Source: Lachnospiraceae bacterium
GTDB lineage: Bacteria > Bacillota > Clostridia > Lachnospirales > Lachnospiraceae
DNA length: 64,000 nucleotides
Direction: 5' to 3'
Assembly (NCBI GenBank): GCA_902363445.1
Contig: CABJAB010000005.1
Coordinates: 337,980 to 401,979 of the forward strand
Shown here: positions 9,904-17,635 of the stretch, in pieces
Position numbering within the stretch: the stretch's first letter is position 1
Layout of the letters: every line of letters starts with the position of its first letter
Translations under genes and position numbers: made by a program
Notes under the pieces: model-generated
What the model saw: only the letters and a program-made list of their open reading frames with translations
The model's database searches: none
Told to the model about the DNA's origin: nothing

Positions 9904-10612
9904 AGTTCAGAACCTTTCAGTGAATTATGGATATATTACCGCGCTGACAAATGCCAGTATCGAAGTGGACAAGGGTGAGATCATCACTCTGATCGGAAGC
10001 AACGGAGCGGGAAAGACGACGATGCTGATGTCTATTTCTAACCTCGTGCAGAAGAACCAGGGTCAGATATTCTTTAAGGAAAAGAACATCAGTAAGGTGC
10101 CGTCTCATAAAATCGTTAAAAATGGTTTATGCCACGTTCCGGAAGGGCGGAAGATATTCCCGGCCCTGACGGTCTATGAAAACCTGTGGCTGGGAACGAT
10201 CGGGAACCAGAACATCAAAAAGAAAGATGTCCAGGAGCTTGTGGAAAAACAGTATGATTTGTTCCCCAGGCTGAAGGAAAGAAGAAATCAGGGAGGCGGA
10301 AGTCTTTCGGGAGGAGAGCAGCAGATGCTGGCGATCGCCAGAGGTCTGATGATGGATCCGGATCTGATCATGCTGGATGAACCGTCTTTGGGCCTTGCGC
10401 CCATCGTGGTAGAAGAAATCTTTGAACTGATCCTGAAAATCCGTGATACAGGAAAGACTGTACTGCTGATTGAGCAGAATGCCGCCATGGCTCTGAGCAT
10501 TGCTGACAGAGGCTATGTGCTTCAGAACGGAAGGATCGCCCTTCAGGGAAAAGGCATAGAATTACTCCATAATGAAGATGTCAAGAGATTGTATCTTGGC
10601 GCAGATGACTAG
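9890..10612 (+). CDS. ABC transporter ATP-binding protein, LivF family
   Basis: The 240-residue second ATPase has Walker A GSNGAGKTT, the LivF-typical HVPEGRKIFPALTV segment, signature LSGGEQQMLAIARG and Walker B LIMLDEPSLGLAP. It overlaps the end of the LivG gene by 14 bases, and GGGGAGG lies upstream. This completes the five-gene importer. Confidence 0.93.
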   Translation: MEMLKVQNLSVNYGYITALTNASIEVDKGEIITLIGSNGAGKTTMLMSISNLVQKNQGQIFFKEKNISKVPSHKIVKNGLCHVPEGRKIFPALTVYENLWLGTIGNQNIKKKDVQELVEKQYDLFPRLKERRNQGGGSLSGGEQQMLAIARGLMMDPDLIMLDEPSLGLAPIVVEEIFELILKIRDTGKTVLLIEQNAAMALSIADRGYVLQNGRIALQGKGIELLHNEDVKRLYLGADD

Positions 10613-10652
10613 AAGAATCTAAACATAAGATAGTTACAATTGAGGGAAATAT

Positions 10653-11918
10653 ATGAACAAATCAAGCTATAACAATTACGTTTCTATCCTCAGGAGCGAG
10701 CTGCTTCCGGCATTGGGATGCACGGAACCGATCGCGATCGCCTATTGTGCCGCAAAAGCCAGACAGACGTTAGGATGTATGCCGGATACGGTCAGCGTAG
10801 CATGCAGCGGGAACATCATCAAAAATGTAAAGGGTGTGACCGTGCCCAATTCCGGCGGTCTTAAAGGGGTAGAAGCTGCAGCGGTCCTGGGCATCATCGG
10901 CGGTGACGCGGAAAAAGAGCTGGAAGTCCTGGAACATGTTTCAGGCAGAGATATTGAAGAGACAGAGGCCTTTTTGAAGACCGGGAAATGTACGGTTTCC
11001 CTTCAGGAGGGAGAGGAGAATCTGTATGTGATGTGCACGCTGAAGAGCGGTACGGATACGGCATCGGTTGAACTGAAGACCAAGCATAATCATATCTCCA
11101 AAATTGAAAAAAACGGCGAAGTGATTTTTTCTCAGCCGGATGTGGTGACAGAGGAAGCAGGAAACAAAAAACTGCTGAATCTGGAGGAAATCTACGAATT
11201 TGCAAATTGTGTGAAGATCGATGATGTCAAAGAGGTCATCGAACGTCAGATACAGATGAACATGGCCATTGCCGAGGAAGGGGTACAAAATTCCTGGGGA
11301 GTGAACGTGGGCGCCGAATGTCTGAAGATGTCCGGAGATGATACGCTGCGGAGGGCGGAGGCTCTGGCGGCTGCCGGCTCCGACGCCAGGATGAGCGGCT
11401 GTCCCATGCCCGTTGTCATCAATTCCGGGAGCGGAAATCAGGGGATCACACTGACCGCGCCGGTGGTCACCTATGCAAAGGACCTTAAGGTTTCAGGAGA
11501 AAAGCTCATACGGGCGATGGTCCTGGCAAATCTGATTTCGATCCATCAAAAGAGGTTCATCGGAAACTTGTCCGCATACTGCGGAGCGACCAGCGCGGCA
11601 ACGGCCGCGGCCTGCGGGGTGGCATATCTGTATGATGAATCGATGGAGGTCATATCCAATACCATCATAAATTCCATAGCTACCATCGGCGGGATGGTCT
11701 GTGACGGGGCGAAGCCGTCCTGTGCCGCAAAGATCCGGAGCGCTGTGGACACCGCCATGCTGGCATACCGTCTGGCTAAGGACGGAAGAGTGTATCAGAG
11801 CGGCGAGGGACTTGTTGAAAAGGATGCCGAGACTACGATTCGGAATGTGGGAAGAATGGGACGTGTCGGCATGGCATCTACGGATGTTGAAATTTTAAAT
11901 ATCATGATAGGACAATAA
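10653..11918 (+). CDS. L-cysteine desulfidase / serine-dehydratase-alpha-like protein (CyuA/YhaM family)
   Basis: The 421-residue protein has the family's N-terminal LGCTEPIAIAY motif, whose Cys is the proposed catalytic or cluster residue. It also has a serine-dehydratase-alpha-like C-terminal half with GSGNQGI, SAYCGATSAATAAACGVAYL and GGMVCDGAKPSCAAKI; these cysteines would hold an Fe-S cluster. Characterised members convert L-cysteine to pyruvate, ammonia and sulfide. The gene follows the importer by 40 bases and precedes the thiazoline-hydrolase homologue, so it is likely the catabolic end of the same operon. Action on another beta-substituted amino acid is possible. Confidence 0.82.
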   Translation: MNKSSYNNYVSILRSELLPALGCTEPIAIAYCAAKARQTLGCMPDTVSVACSGNIIKNVKGVTVPNSGGLKGVEAAAVLGIIGGDAEKELEVLEHVSGRDIEETEAFLKTGKCTVSLQEGEENLYVMCTLKSGTDTASVELKTKHNHISKIEKNGEVIFSQPDVVTEEAGNKKLLNLEEIYEFANCVKIDDVKEVIERQIQMNMAIAEEGVQNSWGVNVGAECLKMSGDDTLRRAEALAAAGSDARMSGCPMPVVINSGSGNQGITLTAPVVTYAKDLKVSGEKLIRAMVLANLISIHQKRFIGNLSAYCGATSAATAAACGVAYLYDESMEVISNTIINSIATIGGMVCDGAKPSCAAKIRSAVDTAMLAYRLAKDGRVYQSGEGLVEKDAETTIRNVGRMGRVGMASTDVEILNIMIGQ

Positions 11919-11943
11919 TATTAAAATATAGGAGGACACTACA

Positions 11944-12435
11944 ATGAGCATCAAAAATATTTCTTTAGTTTACGACGAAAAGGTGGATATCAACAGGAGC
12001 GCCATCGAGCACCGCGCGACCTGGATGGGCCTGACCTACAAAGCTGCTGTGGAAGCCGGAGCGGACGGAGAAGCCTACGCTAGGAAAGCGATTGCGGAAA
12101 CGGGACATGTCCATGGAAAGAATTTCAAGGCAATGTGTGAGGATCCGACCAACTGTGTGCAGTTTGAGAAGGCATTCCTGAATGACCTTGGCAAATCTAC
12201 ATTCCAGCAGGATGTAACGGAACTGAACGAGGATAATCTGAAAGTGGAGTTCCACTACTGTCCTCTGCTGAGCGCATGGCAGAAGCTGGGTATCGATGAC
12301 GAGACCTGCGCGAAGCTTTGCGATATCGCCATGGACGGAGACAGAGCCATCGCTGAAGAAATGGGGCTTAAGCTGGATCTTACGGATACCATTGCCAAAG
12401 GCTGTGAAGTATGTAAGCTGCATTTCCATAAATAA
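11944..12435 (+). CDS. L-2-amino-thiazoline-4-carboxylate (ATC) hydrolase family protein
   Basis: The 163-residue cytosolic protein resembles the ATC-hydrolase family. That family is named for the Pseudomonas enzyme that opens the thiazoline ring of ATC to an S- or N-carbamoyl-cysteine. Visible features are a helical N-terminal half, an FHYCPLLSAWQKLG segment (near 101-114) and Cys-rich positions CAKLCDIAM and GCEVCKLHFHK. It lies 25 bases after the cysteine-desulfidase gene with an AGGAGG site. Family membership is from recognised sequence style; the substrate is inferred from the neighbour. Many Clostridia carry uncharacterised members. Confidence 0.7.
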   Translation: MSIKNISLVYDEKVDINRSAIEHRATWMGLTYKAAVEAGADGEAYARKAIAETGHVHGKNFKAMCEDPTNCVQFEKAFLNDLGKSTFQQDVTELNEDNLKVEFHYCPLLSAWQKLGIDDETCAKLCDIAMDGDRAIAEEMGLKLDLTDTIAKGCEVCKLHFHK

Positions 12436-12558
12436 ATAGAATCACGATACATAGCCGCTGTATCAGAAAACAGCAGCGATATTCACTCCCAGGCAGGAAC
12501 CGTTTGTTAAAAGCGGCTTCCAGCTATGGGGGTGTTTTTTATTGCTCAAACACAATCT

Positions 12559-12628
12559 ACAGGTACTTGTGAATTCCTTCTTGACAAATTATACAGGTAC
12601 TGGTAATATATAATCAACTGGTACCAGT
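12559..12628 (+). promoter_or_regulatory. promoter with three GGTAC operators for the MarR-type regulator
   Basis: TTGACA (12581-12586) and TAATAT (12604-12609) are 17 bp apart. Three 12-bp related sites surround them: ACAGGTACTTGT (12559-12570), ACAGGTACTGGT (12593-12604, in the spacer) and the perfect palindrome ACTGGTACCAGT (12617-12628). This arrangement suits autorepression by the MarR protein encoded immediately downstream. The preceding stretch, 12436-12558, holds only a weak long imperfect hairpin ending near a T run at 12535-12540. Confidence 0.65.
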
Positions 12629-12655
12629 AGAATATAAAAGCGAGGTAATTAAACG

Positions 12656-13201
12656 ATGGAAAACACCTATTCTTCCAAACAACTTTTTGTAAAGCTGTCC
12701 TATCTGCACTGGCTTTTAGAGCGAAAAATGTGGAGCAGCAGCCGACGCTATGGCGTTGTGGCCCAGGCGGCAAAGGGGCAGGGCAGGGTGCTGGCCTTAC
12801 TCAAACGGATGCCGGAGGTCAGCACCGCTGAACTGGCCTACCTCTTGGATATGCGGCAGCAGTCCTTAAATGAGCTGCTCATCAAACTGGAAAAGAGCGG
12901 TTACATCGCCCGGGAGCGTTCTGAGGAGGACAAACGGGTATTGCTGGTGAAGATCACGGAGAAAGGAAAAGCCGTGAAGCAGGAAGAATCGGACTATTCT
13001 TCTGTGTTTGAAAGCCTTACTCCGGAGGAGCAGAACCGCTTTGGGGACTATCTGGTGCGGGTCATTGCGGATTTGGAAAAGCGGCTGAACGCTGAAGATG
13101 AACGCCTGCCCCGGCGGATGGGCAGAGACTGGTCAGATTTTACAGAGGAAGAATTTTCTCGGATGATGGATGAACGCGGACAAATGCGGCACCGCAGATA
13201 A
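12656..13201 (+). CDS. MarR-family transcriptional regulator
   Basis: The 181-residue winged-helix protein has recognition region TAELAYLLDMRQQSLNELLIKLEKSGYIAR (near 58-87) and wing ERSEEDKRVLLVKITEKG, which place it in MarR. An acidic/basic C-terminal tail (from about residue 140) extends beyond the usual 150 residues. GGTAC-type sites overlap its promoter, suggesting autoregulation. It leads a three-gene cassette with a CDF metal transporter and a DtxR-type regulator, so its signal may relate to metal or the cassette's stress response; that is inference. Confidence 0.88.
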   Translation: MENTYSSKQLFVKLSYLHWLLERKMWSSSRRYGVVAQAAKGQGRVLALLKRMPEVSTAELAYLLDMRQQSLNELLIKLEKSGYIARERSEEDKRVLLVKITEKGKAVKQEESDYSSVFESLTPEEQNRFGDYLVRVIADLEKRLNAEDERLPRRMGRDWSDFTEEEFSRMMDERGQMRHRR

Positions 13202-13227
13202 GGCTGATAACCCTGGAGGATGATCTC

Positions 13228-14109
13228 ATGGACTCTATAATGAAAAAAGAACGGAAGCAAGCTGGAGAACATGTTGGAGTGACAGGCTTGATCGTAAATC
13301 TGCTGCTGGCTGCAGCCAAGGGAGTTGTCGGATTGTCCAGCCATAGCGTAGCGATCACGGCAGACGCCATCAATAATTTGACAGACGGTATTTCATCCTT
13401 GGTTACACTTGTGGGATTTCGGATGGCCTCCCGCGATACGGATTCCCTCCACCCCTATGGACATGGGCGCTTGGAATACCTCTGCGGTTTTTTGATATCT
13501 TTGCTGATTACCGGGACCGGTATTTCTGTGGGGAGAACTGCCGTCGGACAAATTACGGAACCACATACAGTCTCAGGTTCCCCATTGATGATCGTCCTGC
13601 TTTCGGTGAGTATATGCGCCAAACTGCTCCTGTTCGGCTACGTGAAAAAGCAGAACAAAGAAGCAGCGTCCTTGGCACTTAAGGCTGTCCAGAACGACAG
13701 CTTTTCGGATGCGCTGGTTACTTTAGTCACGTTAGCCGGGATGCTCATCGCTCCCTATATTACGTTTTCAATCGACGGCTGGCTTGGTCTGCTGGTGGCC
13801 GCTGTGATCCTAAAGTCTGGTATCCAGTCTTTGGCGGATAACCTCCTTCTGCTGATTGGTGAGGGTGTTTCCAATAAAGAAAAGGAAAAAGTTACAGAGA
13901 TCATTGACACCTATGCCCCCTCTTCAACGGTTCAAAACATTTTATTGCACGATTACGGCCCGGATCACCGAATACTTTATATTGAAATGAAGTTTTCCGA
14001 TCGCGCAGAAGCCCATAACTTTACCTCTGTCCTAAACGCAATCAAAGGACAGATTAAGGACACATTAGATATGGAAGCGGTGCTGTATCTTCAGATTTCT
14101 GCAGCATAA
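13228..14109 (+). CDS. cation diffusion facilitator (CDF) family metal transporter
   Basis: The 293-residue membrane protein has six predicted helices. The CDF metal site lies in helix 2 (SHSVAITADAINNLTDGISS, near 33-52, Asp/Asn/Asp pattern) and helix 5 (VQNDSFSDALVTL, near 150-162). A YGHGRLEYL motif follows helix 2, and a short cytoplasmic C-terminal domain ends the protein. CDF proteins export divalent cations in exchange for protons. The adjacent DtxR-type regulator suggests manganese or iron, but the sequence does not fix the metal. The GGAGGATG site lies just upstream. Confidence 0.9.
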   Translation: MDSIMKKERKQAGEHVGVTGLIVNLLLAAAKGVVGLSSHSVAITADAINNLTDGISSLVTLVGFRMASRDTDSLHPYGHGRLEYLCGFLISLLITGTGISVGRTAVGQITEPHTVSGSPLMIVLLSVSICAKLLLFGYVKKQNKEAASLALKAVQNDSFSDALVTLVTLAGMLIAPYITFSIDGWLGLLVAAVILKSGIQSLADNLLLLIGEGVSNKEKEKVTEIIDTYAPSSTVQNILLHDYGPDHRILYIEMKFSDRAEAHNFTSVLNAIKGQIKDTLDMEAVLYLQISAA

Positions 14110-14131
14110 GGTGAGCAGGGAGGTAGAAATC

Positions 14132-14512
14132 ATGTCACTTGGAGAATCTTTAGAGAACTATTTGATCGTAATTTTCCGGCTTTCCAATAGGAACAAAATC
14201 GTTCATTCGGTGGATGTTGCAGCGGATATGAGTTTTAGTAAACCCAGCGTCAGCCATGCGGTAAGGCTATTGAAGCAAAAGGGTCTGCTGTCCATGGAAA
14301 CAGATGGCCGCTTAGTGTTGACGGACAACGGAAAAGAACTTGCAGAAAATCTCTATGAAAGGCATTGCTTTTTGGCGGGATTCCTGACAGACTTGGGCGT
14401 GACGCCAGAACAGGCGGAATTAGATGCTCATCGAATGGAACATGATATCAGTGAAGAGAGTTTTGAAAGACTGAAAGATGCACAGATATGCGTGGATACC
14501 CATGAAATATAG
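14132..14512 (+). CDS. short DtxR/MntR-family metal-dependent regulator
   Basis: The 126-residue protein has the DtxR N-terminal winged helix (SLENYLIVIFRLS, then VDVAADMSFSKPSVSHAVRLLKQKGLLSM) and the dimerisation helix with metal-ligand-type residues (ERHCFLAGFLTDLGV, AELDAHRMEHDISEESFERL). It lacks an SH3/FeoA-like C-terminal domain, as MntR does. ATG 14132 is chosen for its GGGAGG site; an in-frame GTG at 14111 is less likely. It probably senses the metal moved by the CDF transporter. Confidence 0.85.
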   Translation: MSLGESLENYLIVIFRLSNRNKIVHSVDVAADMSFSKPSVSHAVRLLKQKGLLSMETDGRLVLTDNGKELAENLYERHCFLAGFLTDLGVTPEQAELDAHRMEHDISEESFERLKDAQICVDTHEI

Positions 14513-14515
14513 TAC

Positions 14516-14704
14516 AAAATACTTTATGAGATCATATTAGTTAGCTCCAGTTTAGCATCGGCAGAAGTTTCGGACCGTCACGATTTCGGTTCGCTGGCGA
14601 TTCAGGCTTACTTCCATTTCGTTGTTTCCAGAAAATGATTGGATTTCCTCTTACCATGTAGATTTGACAAAGTAAAGTTATTGAAAGGTGTTCAAAGTAA
14701 TATC
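14516..14704 (+). repeat. dispersed structured repeat, copy A (short form)
   Basis: This 189-base stretch has no gene. Its 5' part (TCGGCAGAAGTTTCGGACCG, then the segment to about 14607) is nearly identical to copy B at 23990-24040. Its 3' part (GGATTTCCTCTT at 14641-14652 and GAAAGGTGTTCAAAGTA) matches the ends of copies B and C. The middle found in B is missing. It folds into hairpins including CGGACCG (14571-14577) with CGGTTCG (14587-14593) and CCAGT...ATCGG. It starts four bases after the DtxR gene. Confidence 0.8.
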
Positions 14705-14765
14705 TATGGATTTTAGCCGGCAGATAAAGTATAATAGAACCATACTGGAAAAGAGGTTGTTGAAT

Positions 14766-15608
14766 ATGGTGATCAGGACTTTAATGGAAGATACCAGCAG
14801 CGGAGAGCTCTGGGAAAAGGAACACGGTTTGTCCCTTTATCTGGAGACAGATAGGCACAGACTTTTGTTTGATACGGGTAAGAGCGGTCTGTTTCTTACC
14901 AATGCCGCAAGGATGGAAGTGGATGTATCGAAGATCGATACAGTAGTGATTTCCCATGGACACTACGACCACGGCGGCGGTCTGCCTGCTTTTCTGGAAC
15001 AGAATAAAGAGGCGGTCGTATATCTCCATGAGGAAGCCCTGGAACCGTATTTTGTGAGGCGGGAAGAAGGGGGAATCGATTATATCGGAATCGACCAGAC
15101 CCTGCGGGAGAATTCCCAAATCCGTCCAATAAATGGTACTATGAATATTGACAAAGAGCTCACGATTTTTTCTGACGTTACAGGACAGGAGCTTCGCTCG
15201 GAGGCGAATGATATCCTGCTCGAAAGAAAGGATGGAGAATATCAGAAGGACAGATTTTCCCATGAGCAGAATCTCATCGTCCGAATAAAAGACGGGACGA
15301 GGCTGCTGATATCAGGATGCGCGCACAGCGGTATTGTGAATATCATAGAGAGGTTTAAAGAGCTTGAAGGTGCGGCGCCGGATGTGGTGATAGGCGGTTT
15401 TCACCTGATGGAGCCGGGAAACGGACGGTCCATTCCCAGAGATCAGGTTGAGGCGGTAGCAGACAGGCTTTTAAGTTATGAAGGAGAAAAAAATGTCACC
15501 AGATACTATACCTGCCATTGTACTGGAACGGAAGCGTATGGAATCTTAAAGGAACGGATGGGTGACCGTGTTTCATATTTATCGGCAGGGAGCGAGATTT
15601 ATTTGTAA
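14766..15608 (+). CDS. MBL-fold metallo-hydrolase (dihydropterin-phosphate-synthase-like subfamily)
   Basis: The 280-residue protein has the metallo-beta-lactamase metal motif HGHYDHGGG (near 65-73), an upstream LLFDTGKS strand, CAHSGIVNII (a third metal His) and GGFHL (near 211-215), with CHCTG near the C-terminus. This layout matches the group annotated as 7,8-dihydropterin-6-methyl-4-(beta-D-ribofuranosyl)-aminobenzene-5'-phosphate synthase-like, whose function in bacteria is unknown. ATG 14766 follows AAGAGG; a longer frame from 14688 overlaps the repeat and is not favoured. Confidence 0.85.
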   Translation: MVIRTLMEDTSSGELWEKEHGLSLYLETDRHRLLFDTGKSGLFLTNAARMEVDVSKIDTVVISHGHYDHGGGLPAFLEQNKEAVVYLHEEALEPYFVRREEGGIDYIGIDQTLRENSQIRPINGTMNIDKELTIFSDVTGQELRSEANDILLERKDGEYQKDRFSHEQNLIVRIKDGTRLLISGCAHSGIVNIIERFKELEGAAPDVVIGGFHLMEPGNGRSIPRDQVEAVADRLLSYEGEKNVTRYYTCHCTGTEAYGILKERMGDRVSYLSAGSEIYL

Positions 15609-15644
15609 CGGCGTGAAAGAAAGGGTGCGCCGAATTTGTTTTGC

Positions 15645-15674
15645 TTGAAGAAAACGGCTCTTGTCTGCTATAAT
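15645..15674 (+). promoter_or_regulatory. probable extended -10 promoter for the mrp operon
   Basis: TGCTATAAT (TATAAT at 15669-15674) with TTGAAG 18 bp upstream lies about 105 bases before the Mrp-type gene. The TCTGCTATAAT context recurs before other units in this window (38072-38082, 42254-42264). Confidence 0.5.
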
Positions 15675-15778
15675 AGATAAGCCTCCGGATACGGTGGACC
15701 GGTATCATGAAGGTATACGATTTATATATGAAATTTAGAAAGACAAAAAAATAGAAGAAAAAGAAAGAAGGAAAAGAA

Positions 15779-16612
15779 ATGGCGGAAGAAAGAAAATGTT
15801 CCAGCACTACATGCGGAAAGGAATCCTGCAGCGGCTGTGATAAGGCGAAGGTTGATTTTTCCGTGAAACCGCATAAAATGAGCCATGTGAAAAAAGTCAT
15901 CGGCGTTGTCAGTGGAAAAGGCGGGGTGGGGAAATCCCTGGTGACCTCCCTGCTGACCGTGACAATGAGCAAGAAAGGATATAAATGCGGGATTTTGGAC
16001 GCGGATATTACCGGGCCGTCCATACCGAAGGCCTTCGGCATAAAGGATAAGGCCATGGCGTCGGCCCAGGGGATGCTGCCGGTATGCAGCAGCAGCGGGA
16101 TACCGATCATGTCCATTAATCTGATCTTGGAGAACGATACGGATCCCGTGGTCTGGCGTGGGCCTGTAATAGCGAATACGGTCAAGCAGTTTTGGTCGGA
16201 CGTAATCTGGGGAGATCTGGATTATCTGTTTATTGACATGCCTCCGGGAACCGGGGATGTGCCGCTGACAGTATTCCAGTCCCTGCCGGTGGACGGTATC
16301 ATTGTGGTGACTTCTCCCCAGGAGCTGGTATCCATGATTGTGGAAAAGGCTGTGAAGATGGCAGAGCTCATGAAGGTCCCTGTATTGGGGCTGGTGGAGA
16401 ATATGTCTTATTTTAAATGTCCTGACAACGGGAAGTCTTATCAGATCTTCGGTGAGAGCCATATTGATGAGGTGGCTGATTACCACGACCTTAAAGTTCT
16501 GGCGAGGATTCCCATCGACCCCTCGCTGGCAGAAGCCTGTGATAAGGGATTCATTGAAGAGTTTGAAGGTTCCTGTATGGATGAAGCGGCCGGCGTGCTG
16601 GAAGAAAAATAG
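15779..16612 (+). CDS. Mrp/NBP35-family iron-sulfur carrier ATPase
   Basis: The 277-residue P-loop protein has the deviant Walker A VVSGKGGVGKSLV (near 43-55), DADITGPSIPKAFG and IDMPPGTGDVPLT, all diagnostic for Mrp. A Cys-rich N-terminus (C-x5-C-x4-C-x2-C near residues 8-20) resembles NBP35/ApbC-type cluster sites. The usual C-terminal CxxC after MSYF is reduced to a single Cys (FKCPDNG). It likely inserts or carries Fe-S clusters in the cytoplasm. It may be cotranscribed with the following phosphodiesterase gene 35 bases downstream. Confidence 0.9.
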   Translation: MAEERKCSSTTCGKESCSGCDKAKVDFSVKPHKMSHVKKVIGVVSGKGGVGKSLVTSLLTVTMSKKGYKCGILDADITGPSIPKAFGIKDKAMASAQGMLPVCSSSGIPIMSINLILENDTDPVVWRGPVIANTVKQFWSDVIWGDLDYLFIDMPPGTGDVPLTVFQSLPVDGIIVVTSPQELVSMIVEKAVKMAELMKVPVLGLVENMSYFKCPDNGKSYQIFGESHIDEVADYHDLKVLARIPIDPSLAEACDKGFIEEFEGSCMDEAAGVLEEK

Positions 16613-16647
16613 TAAAAATACAGAAATGACAGAGGAGGATACGGTTA

Positions 16648-17202
16648 ATGAAGCTGATGATTGCATCAGATATCCATGGTTCCAAGTATTACTGTGAAAA
16701 GATGCTGGCCCGCTATGAGGAAGAAAAGGCTGAAAAGCTTTTGCTTCTGGGGGATCTGCTGTATCACGGCCCCAGAAATGATCTCCCCAGGGACTATGAT
16801 CCGAAGGCGGTGATCGCATTGCTCAACGGAAAAAAGGAGGAGCTTCTGTGCGTCAGAGGAAACTGTGATGCAGAGGTGGACCAGATGGTGCTGCAGTTCC
16901 CTATCATGGCGGACTATATGATATTATACCTGGATAAACGGATGGTTTTTGCGACTCATGGGCATATCCACAATGAAGAAAATCTTCCGCCTCTCAAAAA
17001 AGGGGATATCATCCTCCACGGACATACGCATGTACAAGCCATGGATAACTGCGGGGGACATCTTTATCTGAATCCGGGATCCGTTTCCATCCCTAAAAAT
17101 GGAAATGAAAACAGTTATATGATCTATCAGGATGAAGTATTTACCATAAAGAACATGGATGGAGAAGAAATCAGAAGTTATTCTCTGAAGGAGGATGCGT
17201 AA
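16648..17202 (+). CDS. yfcE: YfcE-family metallophosphodiesterase
   Basis: The 184-residue calcineurin-like protein carries the complete metal-site set: SDIHG (7-11), LLGDLLYHGP, RGNCD (near 71-75), THGH and HGHTH. These match YfcE/MJ0936-type enzymes, which hydrolyse phosphodiesters with Mn(II). The gene overlaps the next start by one base, so expression is coupled to the C_GCAxxG_C_C protein. The natural substrate is unknown. Confidence 0.9.
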   Translation: MKLMIASDIHGSKYYCEKMLARYEEEKAEKLLLLGDLLYHGPRNDLPRDYDPKAVIALLNGKKEELLCVRGNCDAEVDQMVLQFPIMADYMILYLDKRMVFATHGHIHNEENLPPLKKGDIILHGHTHVQAMDNCGGHLYLNPGSVSIPKNGNENSYMIYQDEVFTIKNMDGEEIRSYSLKEDA

Positions 17203-17618
17203 TGAAAACACGGGTCATGCAGACCAAGGAACGGCATGATAAGGGATTTAACTGCTGTCAGGCAGTGGCGTGTACGTATTGTGACCTGGTCGGGATGGAT
17301 GAGAAGACCGCGTTTAAGGCGTGCGAGGCTTTCGGCGCGGGTATGGGAGGCATGCAGGGTACTTGCGGGGCTATATCCGGCGCTGTGTTCCTTGTGGGGC
17401 TTAAAAACAGCTGCGGGGATTTAAACCGGCCGGTCAGCAAAGGGAAGACCTATAAGCTTTCCAAAGAGATCGCCGAGGAATTCCGGAAGAAGAATGGAAG
17501 TATCGTATGCAAGGAGCTGAAAGGCGTGGAGACAAAACAGATTCTCCGCTCCTGCGAGGGCTGTATCATGGATGCGGCGGAGATCATAGAGAGACTTTTG
17601 TTTGAAGAGGAAAATTAA
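17202..17618 (+). CDS. C_GCAxxG_C_C-family redox-active protein
   Basis: The 138-residue protein has the family's spaced cysteine pattern: FNCCQAV (near 19-25), GAGMGGMQGTCGAISGAVFL (near 46-65), SCGD, IVCKEL and SCEGCIMDAA. Members are thought to bind a metal or redox cofactor and often occur near Fe-S or redox genes, but no biochemical role is established. It begins on the last base of the yfcE stop codon. Confidence 0.85.
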   Translation: MKTRVMQTKERHDKGFNCCQAVACTYCDLVGMDEKTAFKACEAFGAGMGGMQGTCGAISGAVFLVGLKNSCGDLNRPVSKGKTYKLSKEIAEEFRKKNGSIVCKELKGVETKQILRSCEGCIMDAAEIIERLLFEEEN

Positions 17619-17635
17619 GCCGGGAGGATGGGCGG

